NCBI GenBank assembly: GCA_030726725.1
Contig: JANRDC010000031.1
Coordinates: 62,001-126,000 of the forward strand
From: Flavobacteriaceae bacterium
GTDB taxonomy: Bacteria > Bacteroidota > Bacteroidia > Flavobacteriales > Flavobacteriaceae
DNA: 64,000 nt
Direction of reading: 5' to 3'
Shown piece by piece: positions 56,321 to 64,000 of this stretch. Each line of letters begins with the position of its first letter. The first letter of the stretch is position 1. The notes beneath the pieces are model-generated. The model worked only from the letters and a program-made list of their open reading frames with translations, had not been told where the DNA came from and searched no databases. The translations under genes were made by a program, and so were the position numbers.

Positions 56321-57295
56321 ATGAAGAAAAATATCGCCGTGGTTATGGGTGGGTATACCAGCGAATACGCCATTTCATTGAAAAGCGGTTCCGTGGTAGT
56401 GAACCACCTCAACAAAAACAAATACAACGTATTTCCTGTACTGATCGAACAAAAAGGTTGGCAGGTGGTGCTCGATTCAGGTCAATTCCCTGTGGACAAA
56501 ACAGATTTCTCTACCGAGATCGACGGGGTCAAAATATCCTTTGATTGCGTGTTTAACGCCATTCACGGAAGCCCTGGTGAGGATGGATTATTGCAGGGTT
56601 ATTTACAGATGATCGGGGTTCCACAAACGGCTTGCGATCCGTATCAAGCGGCACTAACCTACAACAAACGAGATTTATTGGCCGTGACCAAATCCATGGG
56701 CATACCCTGCGCAGCTTCGTACACTTTAAATCAAGGTGACGCGATCGATGTGCTGGCCATTGAGCAAGCCGTCGGATTTCCTTGTTTTGTCAAGGCCAAT
56801 AAATCCGGTTCTAGCTTTGGGATCACTAAGGTTTATCGCCGGGAAGATTTGCCAGCTGCTTTGGCAACAGCCTACAAAGAAGATGATGAAGTGATCATCG
56901 AAGCGGCCTTAGTAGGTACAGAAGTCTCCGTAGGGGTCATCAAATATCAAGGAAAAACCACCGTCTTGCCCATCACGGAAATCATTTCAGAAAATGACTT
57001 TTTTGACTACGAAGCGAAATATTTGGGTAAATCTCAAGAAATCACCCCAGCCAGAATCACCCAGGAACAACAAGAAAAGGTGGAGTGGATGGCCTCCAGG
57101 ATTTACGATCGCTTAAAATTGCGCGGATTTACCCGCTCTGAATTTATTTTGGTAGGTGACACTCCGCATTTGTTAGAGGTAAACACCACTCCAGGGATGA
57201 CCGAGCAATCACTGTTGCCCATGCAAGCAGCGGCAGCTGGAATTTCATTAGAGGCGCTATTTGACAGCGCCATACAAAACGCACTCAACCCTTAG
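56321..57295 (+). CDS. ddl: D-alanine-D-alanine ligase
   Basis: 324 residues from ATG 56321. MGGYTSEYAISLKSG, the HGSPGEDG loop, ATP-grasp motifs (CFVKANKSGSSFGITKV) and the end GFTRSEFI plus EVNTTPGMTEQSLLPMQ are typical. It makes the dipeptide for peptidoglycan precursors. It is followed by coaD after five bases. Confidence 0.95.
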   Translation: MKKNIAVVMGGYTSEYAISLKSGSVVVNHLNKNKYNVFPVLIEQKGWQVVLDSGQFPVDKTDFSTEIDGVKISFDCVFNAIHGSPGEDGLLQGYLQMIGVPQTACDPYQAALTYNKRDLLAVTKSMGIPCAASYTLNQGDAIDVLAIEQAVGFPCFVKANKSGSSFGITKVYRREDLPAALATAYKEDDEVIIEAALVGTEVSVGVIKYQGKTTVLPITEIISENDFFDYEAKYLGKSQEITPARITQEQQEKVEWMASRIYDRLKLRGFTRSEFILVGDTPHLLEVNTTPGMTEQSLLPMQAAAAGISLEALFDSAIQNALNP

Positions 57296-57300
57296 TCCCC

Positions 57301-57768
57301 ATGAAAAACCGCACCGCCATATTTCCTGGATCTTTTGACCCACTTACCCTGGGGCATGTTGACGTCATCCAACGAGCCCTTCCATTGTTTGACCATTTAG
57401 TGATTGCTATTGGGGTCAACGCGGACAAAAAATATATGTATTCCCTGGAGGAACGCAAAAAAATTATACAGGATACCTTTCGCGGGATCAACAATATCGA
57501 AGTAGTACACTACGAGGGCCTAACCGTGGATTTTTGCCAAAAAGTAGGGGCTCAATTCATTTTGCGCGGACTGAGAAACCCGGCTGATTTTGAGTTTGAA
57601 AAGGCCATTGCCCACACCAACAGAACGCTTTCGGACATTGAAACTGTCTTTTTGCTCACTGCCTCAGCCACCTCTTTTATCAGCTCGTCGATTGTACGTG
57701 ATGTCATCAGAAACCACGGAGACTACAGCAAATTGGTGCCCGCATCAGTGATGCAGTTCACCAAGTGA
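57301..57768 (+). CDS. coaD: Phosphopantetheine adenylyltransferase
   Basis: 155 residues. GSFDPLTLGHVDVIQRA holds the T/HxGH nucleotidyl-transfer motif and TSFISSSIVRDV the C-terminal ISSTxVR-like motif. It makes dephospho-CoA. Probably co-transcribed with ddl. The stop is directly adjacent to the convergent Nudix stop. Confidence 0.95.
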   Translation: MKNRTAIFPGSFDPLTLGHVDVIQRALPLFDHLVIAIGVNADKKYMYSLEERKKIIQDTFRGINNIEVVHYEGLTVDFCQKVGAQFILRGLRNPADFEFEKAIAHTNRTLSDIETVFLLTASATSFISSSIVRDVIRNHGDYSKLVPASVMQFTK

Positions 57769-58356
57769 TCAATCCCCAAAAAGTATGCGAATATTGGTGT
57801 ATGACTTGGTCAGCGCCTTGGTGATTTGTTCCGGATTTTTCCACTTTACCTTTTCGATGCCCTCATCGAGCTGTGGGGTTAGGGGTCCTGTGTAGGTCGT
57901 GCGCATCGCATACCAAAAAACCTCTTTTAGTCGGTATTTTTCTTTGCGCTTAAACACGTGGTAAGTAGTCAATAATTGATTCTCAATCTTGAGTTCCTTC
58001 ACACCGGTTTCCTCAGCAACTTCTCTAAGCGCGCACACTTCCAAGGATTCTCCTTTTTCGCAACGGCCCTTGGGCAAATCCCATTTGTTGTTCCGGTAGA
58101 TAAATAGCACTTCCCCTTGTTTATTGGTCACTACGCCTCCCGCAGCCACCTCTCTTTTGATGCTTTTACAAAATTTGTTCAGGATCTCAGAATGATTGGG
58201 ATGGTAGATATACGCCTTTTTGATTTTGCCTTCCATCAGCAAATCAATCGCCTCGTTAATCGCTTCTGGATTCAACAAGAAATACTTGTTATTGTTGATT
58301 TCAGACAGTTTATTTGTCAGAATGAGCGGAGCTTCATTCACAAAAACTTTATACAT
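57769..58356 (-). CDS. Nudix hydrolase with N-terminal extension
   Basis: 195 residues. The Nudix box G-x5-E-x7-REVAEETGV is at 97-119 (GRCEKGESLEVCALREVAEE). An unrelated N-terminal region of about 65 residues precedes it. Substrate unknown. Its start codon lies inside the -7 element of the divergent pyrE promoter. Confidence 0.88.
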   Translation of the reverse strand: MYKVFVNEAPLILTNKLSEINNNKYFLLNPEAINEAIDLLMEGKIKKAYIYHPNHSEILNKFCKSIKREVAAGGVVTNKQGEVLFIYRNNKWDLPKGRCEKGESLEVCALREVAEETGVKELKIENQLLTTYHVFKRKEKYRLKEVFWYAMRTTYTGPLTPQLDEGIEKVKWKNPEQITKALTKSYTNIRILFGD

Positions 58357-58359
58357 TTG
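58352..58359 (+). promoter_or_regulatory. -7 element of pyrE, overlapping the Nudix start codon
   Basis: TACATTTG is a full consensus match ending five bases before the pyrE ATG, so the pyrE mRNA is predicted to be leaderless or nearly so. Confidence 0.55.
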
Positions 58360-58364
58360 TGCCT

Positions 58365-59006
58365 ATGATTTTACATCCAGAAACAGCGCGTAAAACAGCT
58401 GAACTCCTACTGCAAATAAATGCAATTAAATTGAATCCCGGAAATCCTTTTTTATGGGCTTCCGGATGGAAATCTCCGATCTATTGCGACAACAGAATCA
58501 TGCTTTCCCACGTAGCCGTGCGCACTTATGTGGCTGAGCAGATGGCCCAACAAATCAAAAACCTCTACCCCAAGGCACAGGTAATCGCAGGAGTAGCCAC
58601 AGGAGCTATAGGCGTGGGTATGTTGGTCGCCCAGATACTCTCGCTTCCATTTGTTTATGTTCGCCCTGAACCAAAATCACATGGAAGAAAAAATCAAATC
58701 GAGGGATCGTTGGAAGCAGGTTCATCTGTTGTGGTTGTCGAAGATTTAATCAGTACGGGGAAAAGCAGTTTATTGGCCGTTGAAGCATTAAAGGCTTCCG
58801 GTGCTGAGGTGTTGGGCATGATCGCCATTTTTACCTATGGTTTTGAACACGCGCAACAGGCCTTTGACGCACAAAAAGTAACACTGAACACATTAAGTGA
58901 CTATGCACACCTTATTGAAAGCGCGCTTGCGCAGGGTGTTGTAGATCACAACGCACATCAAACCCTCCTTGATTGGAGAAAAAATCCAGCCCAGTGGGGT
59001 CAATAG
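58365..59006 (+). CDS. pyrE: Orotate phosphoribosyltransferase
   Basis: 213 residues from ATG 58365. The PRPP motif VVVVEDLISTGKSSL, the active loop RPEPKSHGRKNQIEG and WASGWKSPIYCDNR identify OPRTase, which makes OMP in pyrimidine synthesis. It is followed by the SRPBCC gene after one base. No pyrimidine attenuator is visible. Confidence 0.95.
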   Translation: MILHPETARKTAELLLQINAIKLNPGNPFLWASGWKSPIYCDNRIMLSHVAVRTYVAEQMAQQIKNLYPKAQVIAGVATGAIGVGMLVAQILSLPFVYVRPEPKSHGRKNQIEGSLEAGSSVVVVEDLISTGKSSLLAVEALKASGAEVLGMIAIFTYGFEHAQQAFDAQKVTLNTLSDYAHLIESALAQGVVDHNAHQTLLDWRKNPAQWGQ

Positions 59007-59007
59007 T

Positions 59008-59406
59008 ATGCATTTAGAAAGTCCTGAAATTCAACTGTCCAAAAGCACCGAAACGATTTACAACTTTTTATCGCAACCCGATAATTTTGGTCCCCTGATG
59101 CCGAGTAATACTTCAAAATTTGAGGTGTTGGACGAGAAGACTTTTGTATTTGCCCTCAGTGGCATGCCAGAGATCAAACTGCGTTTTAAGGAAGGTAACC
59201 CCTTCGATTTAGTCGTTTTGGGAGCTGCTTCAGATAAGTTGCCCTTTGAACTCAAAGCGCATATCGGTGAAACTGCACCGGGACAAAGCAGCGTTAAACT
59301 GACTTTTGATGGGGATCTAAATCCCATGATGGCGATGATGATCCAGGGGCCCCTAAACAACTTTTTAAAAGCCTTGGTCGAAAATTTGTCTCAGGTTATG
59401 GGGTAA
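59008..59406 (+). CDS. SRPBCC-like small protein
   Basis: 132 residues from ATG 59008. IQLSKSTETIYNFLSQPDNF and a C-terminal helix with PLNNFLKALVENLSQ have the layout of the START/SRPBCC ligand-binding fold. The ligand is unknown. It is co-transcribed with pyrE, and its 3' end overlaps the convergent birA gene by 11 bases (59396-59406). Confidence 0.75.
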   Translation: MHLESPEIQLSKSTETIYNFLSQPDNFGPLMPSNTSKFEVLDEKTFVFALSGMPEIKLRFKEGNPFDLVVLGAASDKLPFELKAHIGETAPGQSSVKLTFDGDLNPMMAMMIQGPLNNFLKALVENLSQVMG

Positions 59407-60130
59407 TCACCCAAGTCACCTCTTGGATACCAAAGGACATTGGCTGTTGATTGACTTCAAGTAAAAGTTGTCCGTGTTCATCTGTCCCCAGTACTCGGGC
59501 AGAAAACAGTCCCAGTGCTGCGTGACGAAACTGATGGACTTCGCCCCTGCCAAACATTTTTAGTTGAAAAGCCTGGCTGATGTGCACTTCTTGCGCTACA
59601 TCAAAACGCATCAGGGCTTGGCTGATGTGCTGCAGCATATGACTGGTTAAACCTTCTAGGCTGTCCAGAGAAAAACCCTCAACAGATAATGAGGTTGCTT
59701 GACTCAGTGTCCCAAAGTCCTTTTGGAATACATTGATGCCCACACCTATGATGGAATAGTTGATGTTTTTTCCACCAACACCATTCTCAATTAAGATTCC
59801 CCCAACTTTTTTGGACCCGATAAACAAATCATTGGGCCACTTTAACTGGGGATTTGCCATCCCTATATCGGACAGCCAATGAACCAGGGACAGGCCGATG
59901 TATTGTGAAATCAAATAACTCTTGGCGACAGAAAATGATTTCCAACGCTTGTAAACGCTGGCAGAAATATTGCTGTTGGGCGCTGAAATCCACGTATTTC
60001 CCCGTTGTCCCCTACCCGATGTTTGGTTAGGGGTAATGACCCAGGTCATATCCTTGAGCGCTCCATCGGCAACCAGCGCCTTCAGGTGATCGCTGGTCGA
60101 GGGACATTGGGGCAAATCAATCCGGTTCAT
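59396..60130 (-). CDS. birA: Biotin-protein ligase
   Basis: 244 residues from ATG 60130; an in-frame TTG at 60166 would add 12 residues. SGRGQRGNTWISAPN is the biotinyl-AMP loop and LKWPNDLFIGSKKVGGILIE the biotin-binding site. No N-terminal helix-turn-helix is present, so it is the non-repressor type. It should biotinylate pyruvate carboxylase and acetyl-CoA carboxylase. Confidence 0.9.
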   Translation of the reverse strand: MNRIDLPQCPSTSDHLKALVADGALKDMTWVITPNQTSGRGQRGNTWISAPNSNISASVYKRWKSFSVAKSYLISQYIGLSLVHWLSDIGMANPQLKWPNDLFIGSKKVGGILIENGVGGKNINYSIIGVGINVFQKDFGTLSQATSLSVEGFSLDSLEGLTSHMLQHISQALMRFDVAQEVHISQAFQLKMFGRGEVHQFRHAALGLFSARVLGTDEHGQLLLEVNQQPMSFGIQEVTWVITP

Positions 60131-60189
60131 CAATGAAATCGATAAATAATGTTCTGTTAAATTCAAAGGCTAAGAACGCAAAAAAATGG

Positions 60190-60197
60190 TAACTTTG
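60190..60197 (+). promoter_or_regulatory. -7 element of rsfS
   Basis: TAACTTTG matches TAnnTTTG and ends 19 bases before the rsfS ATG at 60217. Confidence 0.5.
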
Positions 60198-60216
60198 CGA
60201 AAATTAAAATTACTGG

Positions 60217-60597
60217 ATGCAAAAGAACAAACCCAGTGTTGATGCACTATTGTCGCACATCATTGAAGGGATTGAAACCCTAAAAGGACAAGACATCAGC
60301 ATACTTGATCTCAGAGAGATTGACAATACCGTATGCGACTACTTCGTCGTGTGCAACGGAACTTCCAACACCCACGTAAACGCTATTGTAAACTCGATCC
60401 AAAAACTGGTGAGTAAATCCCTTAAAGATAAGCCTTGGCATGTTGAGGGGGCGCAAAACGCGGAATGGGTGCTGATGGACTATGTCCATGTAGTGGTTCA
60501 CGTATTCCAAAAACACATCCGAACCCATTACGACCTAGAGAGTTTGTGGGGTGATGCAAAAATCACCTTGTTGCAAAACGCTCAAAATCCTAACTAA
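60217..60597 (+). CDS. rsfS: Ribosomal silencing factor RsfS
   Basis: 126 residues. GQDISILDLREIDNTVCDYF, VCNGTSNTHVNAI and WHVEGAQNAEWVLMDYVHVV are the RsfS/YbeB (Iojap) signature. It binds L14 and blocks subunit joining under starvation. ftsH follows after four bases. Confidence 0.94.
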   Translation: MQKNKPSVDALLSHIIEGIETLKGQDISILDLREIDNTVCDYFVVCNGTSNTHVNAIVNSIQKLVSKSLKDKPWHVEGAQNAEWVLMDYVHVVVHVFQKHIRTHYDLESLWGDAKITLLQNAQNPN

Positions 60598-60601
60598 AAT
60601 T

Positions 60602-62590
60602 ATGGCCAAAGAAAAACCCACACCCAAGAAACCGAAATTTAATATTTGGTGGATTTATACCATTGTAGCCATTGGTTTACTCGGACTACAGTGGCTGGGT
60701 AGCGCTGGATTTTCCAGCACTCAAAAAACCTCCACTTTTGAGTTGCAATCTTTCCTGGAACAAGGGGATGTAGCCAAAATTATCGTGGTGACCAACACCA
60801 AACAGGCCAAGATATACCTCACCCCTGAGGCCCTAAAACAAGAACGCCACAGCAAGGTAAACACCCCTTCTTTTGGCATAGGTGCAGGGATTGGACACCA
60901 ATACGTGCTCAATTACGGAGACTTACAAAACTTTGAAAACGAAGTAAAAAAGACCATTGCTGAAAATCAACTGACCACCGGGTTGGACTACGAGACAGAA
61001 TCCAATGTACTGGGTGATTTGCTGTTGAGTATCCTGCCTTTTGTGCTGATTATCGGGGTGTGGATTTTCATCATGCGCAGAATGTCTGGCGGTGGTGCTG
61101 GAGGAGCTGGAGGTCAGATTTTCAACATCGGAAAATCAAAAGCCAAGTTATTCGACGAAAAATCAGACACCAGAACTTCATTCAAAGACGTTGCCGGACT
61201 TGAAGGCGCTAAGGAAGAAGTAGAAGAAATTGTAGAATTCCTGAGAAACCCAGAAAAATACACTTCACTAGGGGGTAAAATACCGAAAGGCGCTCTTTTG
61301 GTGGGACCTCCAGGTACTGGAAAAACTTTGCTCGCCAAGGCTGTAGCCGGTGAGGCTAAAGTTCCCTTTTTCTCTTTGTCAGGATCTGACTTTGTCGAGA
61401 TGTTTGTCGGTGTAGGTGCTTCAAGGGTGCGCGACTTGTTTAAACAAGCCAAAGACAAATCCCCAGCCATCATATTTATCGATGAAATTGACGCTATTGG
61501 AAGGGCCCGTGGAAAAAACAACATCACCGGTTCCAACGACGAGCGAGAAAACACGCTCAATCAACTGCTCACCGAAATGGATGGATTTGGCACCAATACC
61601 AATGTGATTGTGCTGGCTGCTACCAACAGAGCTGATGTACTGGATAAAGCATTGATGCGCGCAGGTCGTTTTGACCGACAGATCTATGTTGATCTCCCCG
61701 ATTTAAACGAACGCAAAGAAATATTTGAAGTGCATTTGCGCCCGATTAAAACTGCCGAAACGCTGGATTTGGACTTTTTGGCCAAACAAACACCTGGATT
61801 CTCCGGAGCTGACATCGCCAATGTGTGTAACGAGGCTGCCCTGATCGCTGCCCGAAAAGAGAAAAAGGCGGTGACTAAAGAAGACTTTTTAGACGCTGTG
61901 GACCGCATTGTTGGGGGACTAGAAAAGAAAAACAAAATCATTACCCCAGGAGAAAAAGAAACCATTGCCTATCACGAGTCCGGTCACGCGACAGTGAGTT
62001 GGTTGCTTGAACACGCAGCTCCATTGGTCAAAGTAACCATCGTGCCTAGGGGACAATCTTTAGGAGCAGCTTGGTATCTACCCGAAGAAAGACAGATTGT
62101 GCGCACCGAGCAAATGCTGGACGAAATGTGTGCTACCCTAGGAGGACGTGCGGCAGAACAAGTTGTATTTGGCAAGATTTCAACGGGAGCGTTAAGCGAC
62201 CTTGAAAAAATAACCAAGCAAGCTAGAGCGATGATTACCATCTATGGCTTAAACGATACTTTGGGCAACATTACCTACTACGATTCATCGGGTCAAAGCG
62301 AATACGGATTCACCAAACCGTACAGCGAAGAAACCGCCCAAGTAATCGACAAAGAGATTTCCTTACTCATTGAATCCCAGTACCAAAGGGCTATAGAACT
62401 CTTGACCAACAACAGAAGTAAATTAGATGAGTTAGCTCAGCGATTGTTGGAAAAAGAAGTTATATTTAAGGACGATTTAGAAAAGATTTTTGGACAACGC
62501 CCGTTTGAAAAAAACGCAGAACCTGCTGATTCATCGGAAGTTGTACTGCAACAACCCATAGAAGAGCCGTCCACGGAAGGAGAACATTGA
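60602..62590 (+). CDS. ftsH: ATP-dependent zinc metalloprotease FtsH
   Basis: 662 residues from ATG 60602. Two transmembrane helices (about 14-33 and 140-157) flank a periplasmic domain; Walker A GPPGTGKT (235-242), Walker B IIFIDEID (290-297), and zinc motif HESGH with H458, E459 and H462. It degrades membrane and some soluble proteins. The stop overlaps the start of the LUD gene (TTGA at 62587-62590). Confidence 0.97.
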   Translation: MAKEKPTPKKPKFNIWWIYTIVAIGLLGLQWLGSAGFSSTQKTSTFELQSFLEQGDVAKIIVVTNTKQAKIYLTPEALKQERHSKVNTPSFGIGAGIGHQYVLNYGDLQNFENEVKKTIAENQLTTGLDYETESNVLGDLLLSILPFVLIIGVWIFIMRRMSGGGAGGAGGQIFNIGKSKAKLFDEKSDTRTSFKDVAGLEGAKEEVEEIVEFLRNPEKYTSLGGKIPKGALLVGPPGTGKTLLAKAVAGEAKVPFFSLSGSDFVEMFVGVGASRVRDLFKQAKDKSPAIIFIDEIDAIGRARGKNNITGSNDERENTLNQLLTEMDGFGTNTNVIVLAATNRADVLDKALMRAGRFDRQIYVDLPDLNERKEIFEVHLRPIKTAETLDLDFLAKQTPGFSGADIANVCNEAALIAARKEKKAVTKEDFLDAVDRIVGGLEKKNKIITPGEKETIAYHESGHATVSWLLEHAAPLVKVTIVPRGQSLGAAWYLPEERQIVRTEQMLDEMCATLGGRAAEQVVFGKISTGALSDLEKITKQARAMITIYGLNDTLGNITYYDSSGQSEYGFTKPYSEETAQVIDKEISLLIESQYQRAIELLTNNRSKLDELAQRLLEKEVIFKDDLEKIFGQRPFEKNAEPADSSEVVLQQPIEEPSTEGEH

Positions 62591-63189
62591 ACCTATTTGA
62601 CAAAATATTTGGCGCCAAAAAACAGTCAAGCACCGCTCAACAAGAAGAGCGAAGCGCTTATATGCCAGATGTTTCGTTGCCCACGGATGAGAAATTTGCC
62701 GTTGAGTTTAACCGCAATGGAGGAAAGTTTCTGTATTGCACAACGCTCAATGAGGTCTATGAAATGCTCGACAATATAATTATCGAACAGGGATGGCAAA
62801 GTGAGCCGTTCTTTACCACAGACCAAAATTTAATCTCTATCTGCCAGGAACGAGAAATTCCCCACAACCGAGATGTTACCTCAACCGTTTTTTTTACCAG
62901 CTGTGAGTTCTTAATCGCCCATAATGGGTCTATTCTGATGAGTGAACAGCAGTTGGGAGATAAAAAAATTGTGGATTTACCCGATCATGTTGTTGTTTTT
63001 GCCAAGACCAGCCAACTGACACCTCAGATCAACGACGGACTTCACCAAATCAAACGGAAATACGACAGAATTCCTTCCAACATTACTGCGTTAAAAAACT
63101 TCAAATTAGTAGGGGCCGATAAACCTGAGTTTTTAAGTTATGGAAGCCCCATCAAAAACGTTTATCTTCTGCTCTTAGAAGACCTTTAA
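62587..63189 (+). CDS. LUD-domain protein
   Basis: 200 residues starting from a TTG at 62587 that overlaps the ftsH stop. The region with FFTSCEFLIAHNGSILMSEQ and PDHVVVFAKTSQLTPQINDG fits the LUD (LutB/LutC-type, NagB/RpiA-like) fold. No ferredoxin domain is present. The biochemical role is unknown; the gene is conserved between ftsH and cdsA in Flavobacteriia. Confidence 0.8.
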   Translation: MNLFDKIFGAKKQSSTAQQEERSAYMPDVSLPTDEKFAVEFNRNGGKFLYCTTLNEVYEMLDNIIIEQGWQSEPFFTTDQNLISICQEREIPHNRDVTSTVFFTSCEFLIAHNGSILMSEQQLGDKKIVDLPDHVVVFAKTSQLTPQINDGLHQIKRKYDRIPSNITALKNFKLVGADKPEFLSYGSPIKNVYLLLLEDL

Positions 63190-63993
63190 ATGAGAAATGC
63201 CCTAAGAAGATCTTTGACCGGACTGGTCTATGTGTGTTTATTGCTCGCTGCGGTATTTTTAAACTCTGATGCTTTCGACTTCTTGTTTATGTCCTTTGGG
63301 CTTGCTTGTATCTTTGAATACAAAAAACTGAGTAAAATCAGGGGTTATCTGATTTTTGCCCTCTACCTTTTGTTGTGGTGGGCCTACATCTATCTACTCC
63401 ACGACCCTATTTCTCCTTGGATTTTGTTGGTGAGCACGCTGGCTATGAACATAAGGCTCATCGTATATCTGCTCAACACCCGGAAAGACAAAATGCCTGA
63501 AAGCCATAGACTGATCACCGGACTGCTTTATGTGGGCGGGGGCAGTATTTTTTTGACGATGATCCCTTATAGAGATCAGGGATTTGACGCGGTATTAATC
63601 GCGGGGGTATTCTCTGTGATCTGGGCCAATGATACCATGGCCTATGTCACAGGCAGCTTATTGGGAAAAAACAAATTATACCCCAGCGTATCCCCCAACA
63701 AAACTGTTGAGGGGGCTATAGGGGGTTTGGTCTTTGGAATGGCAGCTGCTTATCTTTGCGGACATTTTGGTGGACCACTAAGCCCGGTTCAGTGGTTGAT
63801 CCTGTCTTTTGTACTGATTGTGACTGGGAATTTAGGCGACCTTTTGGAATCTAAACTCAAACGCGCTGCCGGGGTAAAAGACAGTGGTGCCATTCTGCCT
63901 GGACACGGAGGTATGTTAGATCGATTGGACAGTTTGCTATTTTCCGCCCCTTGGGCTTATTTGACTTTGATTTTATTTGATTATGTTTCATAA
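63190..63993 (+). CDS. cdsA: Phosphatidate cytidylyltransferase
   Basis: 267 residues with about seven to eight transmembrane helices. SPNKTVEGAIGGLVFGM and the C-terminal signature DSGAILPGHGGMLDRLDSLL are the CdsA motifs. It makes CDP-diacylglycerol for phospholipids. It begins right after the LUD stop and overlaps the next gene by 11 bases. Confidence 0.94.
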   Translation: MRNALRRSLTGLVYVCLLLAAVFLNSDAFDFLFMSFGLACIFEYKKLSKIRGYLIFALYLLLWWAYIYLLHDPISPWILLVSTLAMNIRLIVYLLNTRKDKMPESHRLITGLLYVGGGSIFLTMIPYRDQGFDAVLIAGVFSVIWANDTMAYVTGSLLGKNKLYPSVSPNKTVEGAIGGLVFGMAAAYLCGHFGGPLSPVQWLILSFVLIVTGNLGDLLESKLKRAAGVKDSGAILPGHGGMLDRLDSLLFSAPWAYLTLILFDYVS

Positions 63994-64000
63994 AGAAGGA
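63983..64000 (+). CDS. Start of a probable phosphatidylserine decarboxylase gene (cut by window end)
   Basis: Six codons, MFHKEG, begin inside cdsA. This is the typical N-terminus of the psd gene that follows cdsA in Flavobacteriia. The rest lies outside the window, so the call rests on the six residues and context. Confidence 0.5.

Noticed and set aside
61114-61560. 148-codon frame antisense to ftsH
   Set aside because: Covers the Walker A/B region of ftsH in reverse; shadow frame.

Overview
The window is a gene-dense, moderately AT-rich stretch of a Bacteroidota chromosome, most likely from the Flavobacteriia. The evidence is the protein families (DUF5916, DUF4369, DUF3467, PadR-PspC pair, PASTA-rluD-ddl-coaD block, rsfS-ftsH-LUD-cdsA-psd block, trpEGDCFBA order), promoters of the Bacteroidota type (TTTG or TTG, about 17-21 bases, TAnnTTTG) and the near absence of Shine-Dalgarno sequences, with bS21 as the striking exception. 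I see no insertion sequences, prophage, CRISPR array or rRNA genes. This is core chromosome.

Layout. 1-9250: a LETM1-like gene cut by the window edge, rluF, oxyR and a PBP4-type carboxypeptidase overlap in one run; then an AIM24-like/DUF4442 pair, a PadR-PspC operon, thioredoxin reductase and sulfide:quinone oxidoreductase. 9250-20850: two tRNA-Pro genes, an aldehyde dehydrogenase, a PQQ-type sugar dehydrogenase, an S1/P1 nuclease, a DUF5916 outer-membrane protein, a HAD phosphatase with a DUF819 transporter, a DUF4369 lipoprotein, idi and prfC. 20850-36020 (minus strand) is the large gene-expression cluster: rpsU, xerC, hpf, four tRNAs (Thr-Tyr-Gly-Thr), tuf, tRNA-Trp, secE, nusG, rplK, rplA, rplJ, rplL, rpoB, rpoC and a DUF3467 gene whose start overlaps the rpoC stop.

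36020-41000 holds an acyl-CoA dehydrogenase, a ComEA-like protein, an alanine/sodium symporter and a rhodanese-PspC-potassium channel operon. 41000-48660 holds a MarR regulator with a palindromic operator, a YceI lipoprotein and the complete tryptophan operon trpEGDCFBA. The trp operon is preceded by an 18-residue leader peptide with three consecutive Trp codons and an intrinsic terminator, which is a textbook arrangement for transcription attenuation. 48660-64000: M20 peptidase, pyruvate carboxylase, yaaA, a PASTA/rluD pair diverging from ddl-coaD, a Nudix gene, pyrE with an SRPBCC gene, birA, rsfS, ftsH, a LUD protein, cdsA and the first six codons of a probable psd gene.

The most interesting signals are regulatory rather than new protein families: the trp leader/attenuator (42105-42254), the full-strength Shine-Dalgarno of rpsU (35965-35972), a consensus promoter that fires straight into a terminator hairpin in front of the tRNA-tuf operon (34354-34412), the MarR operator (41010-41032) and a hairpin with a U-tract between rplL and rpoB (29369-29411).
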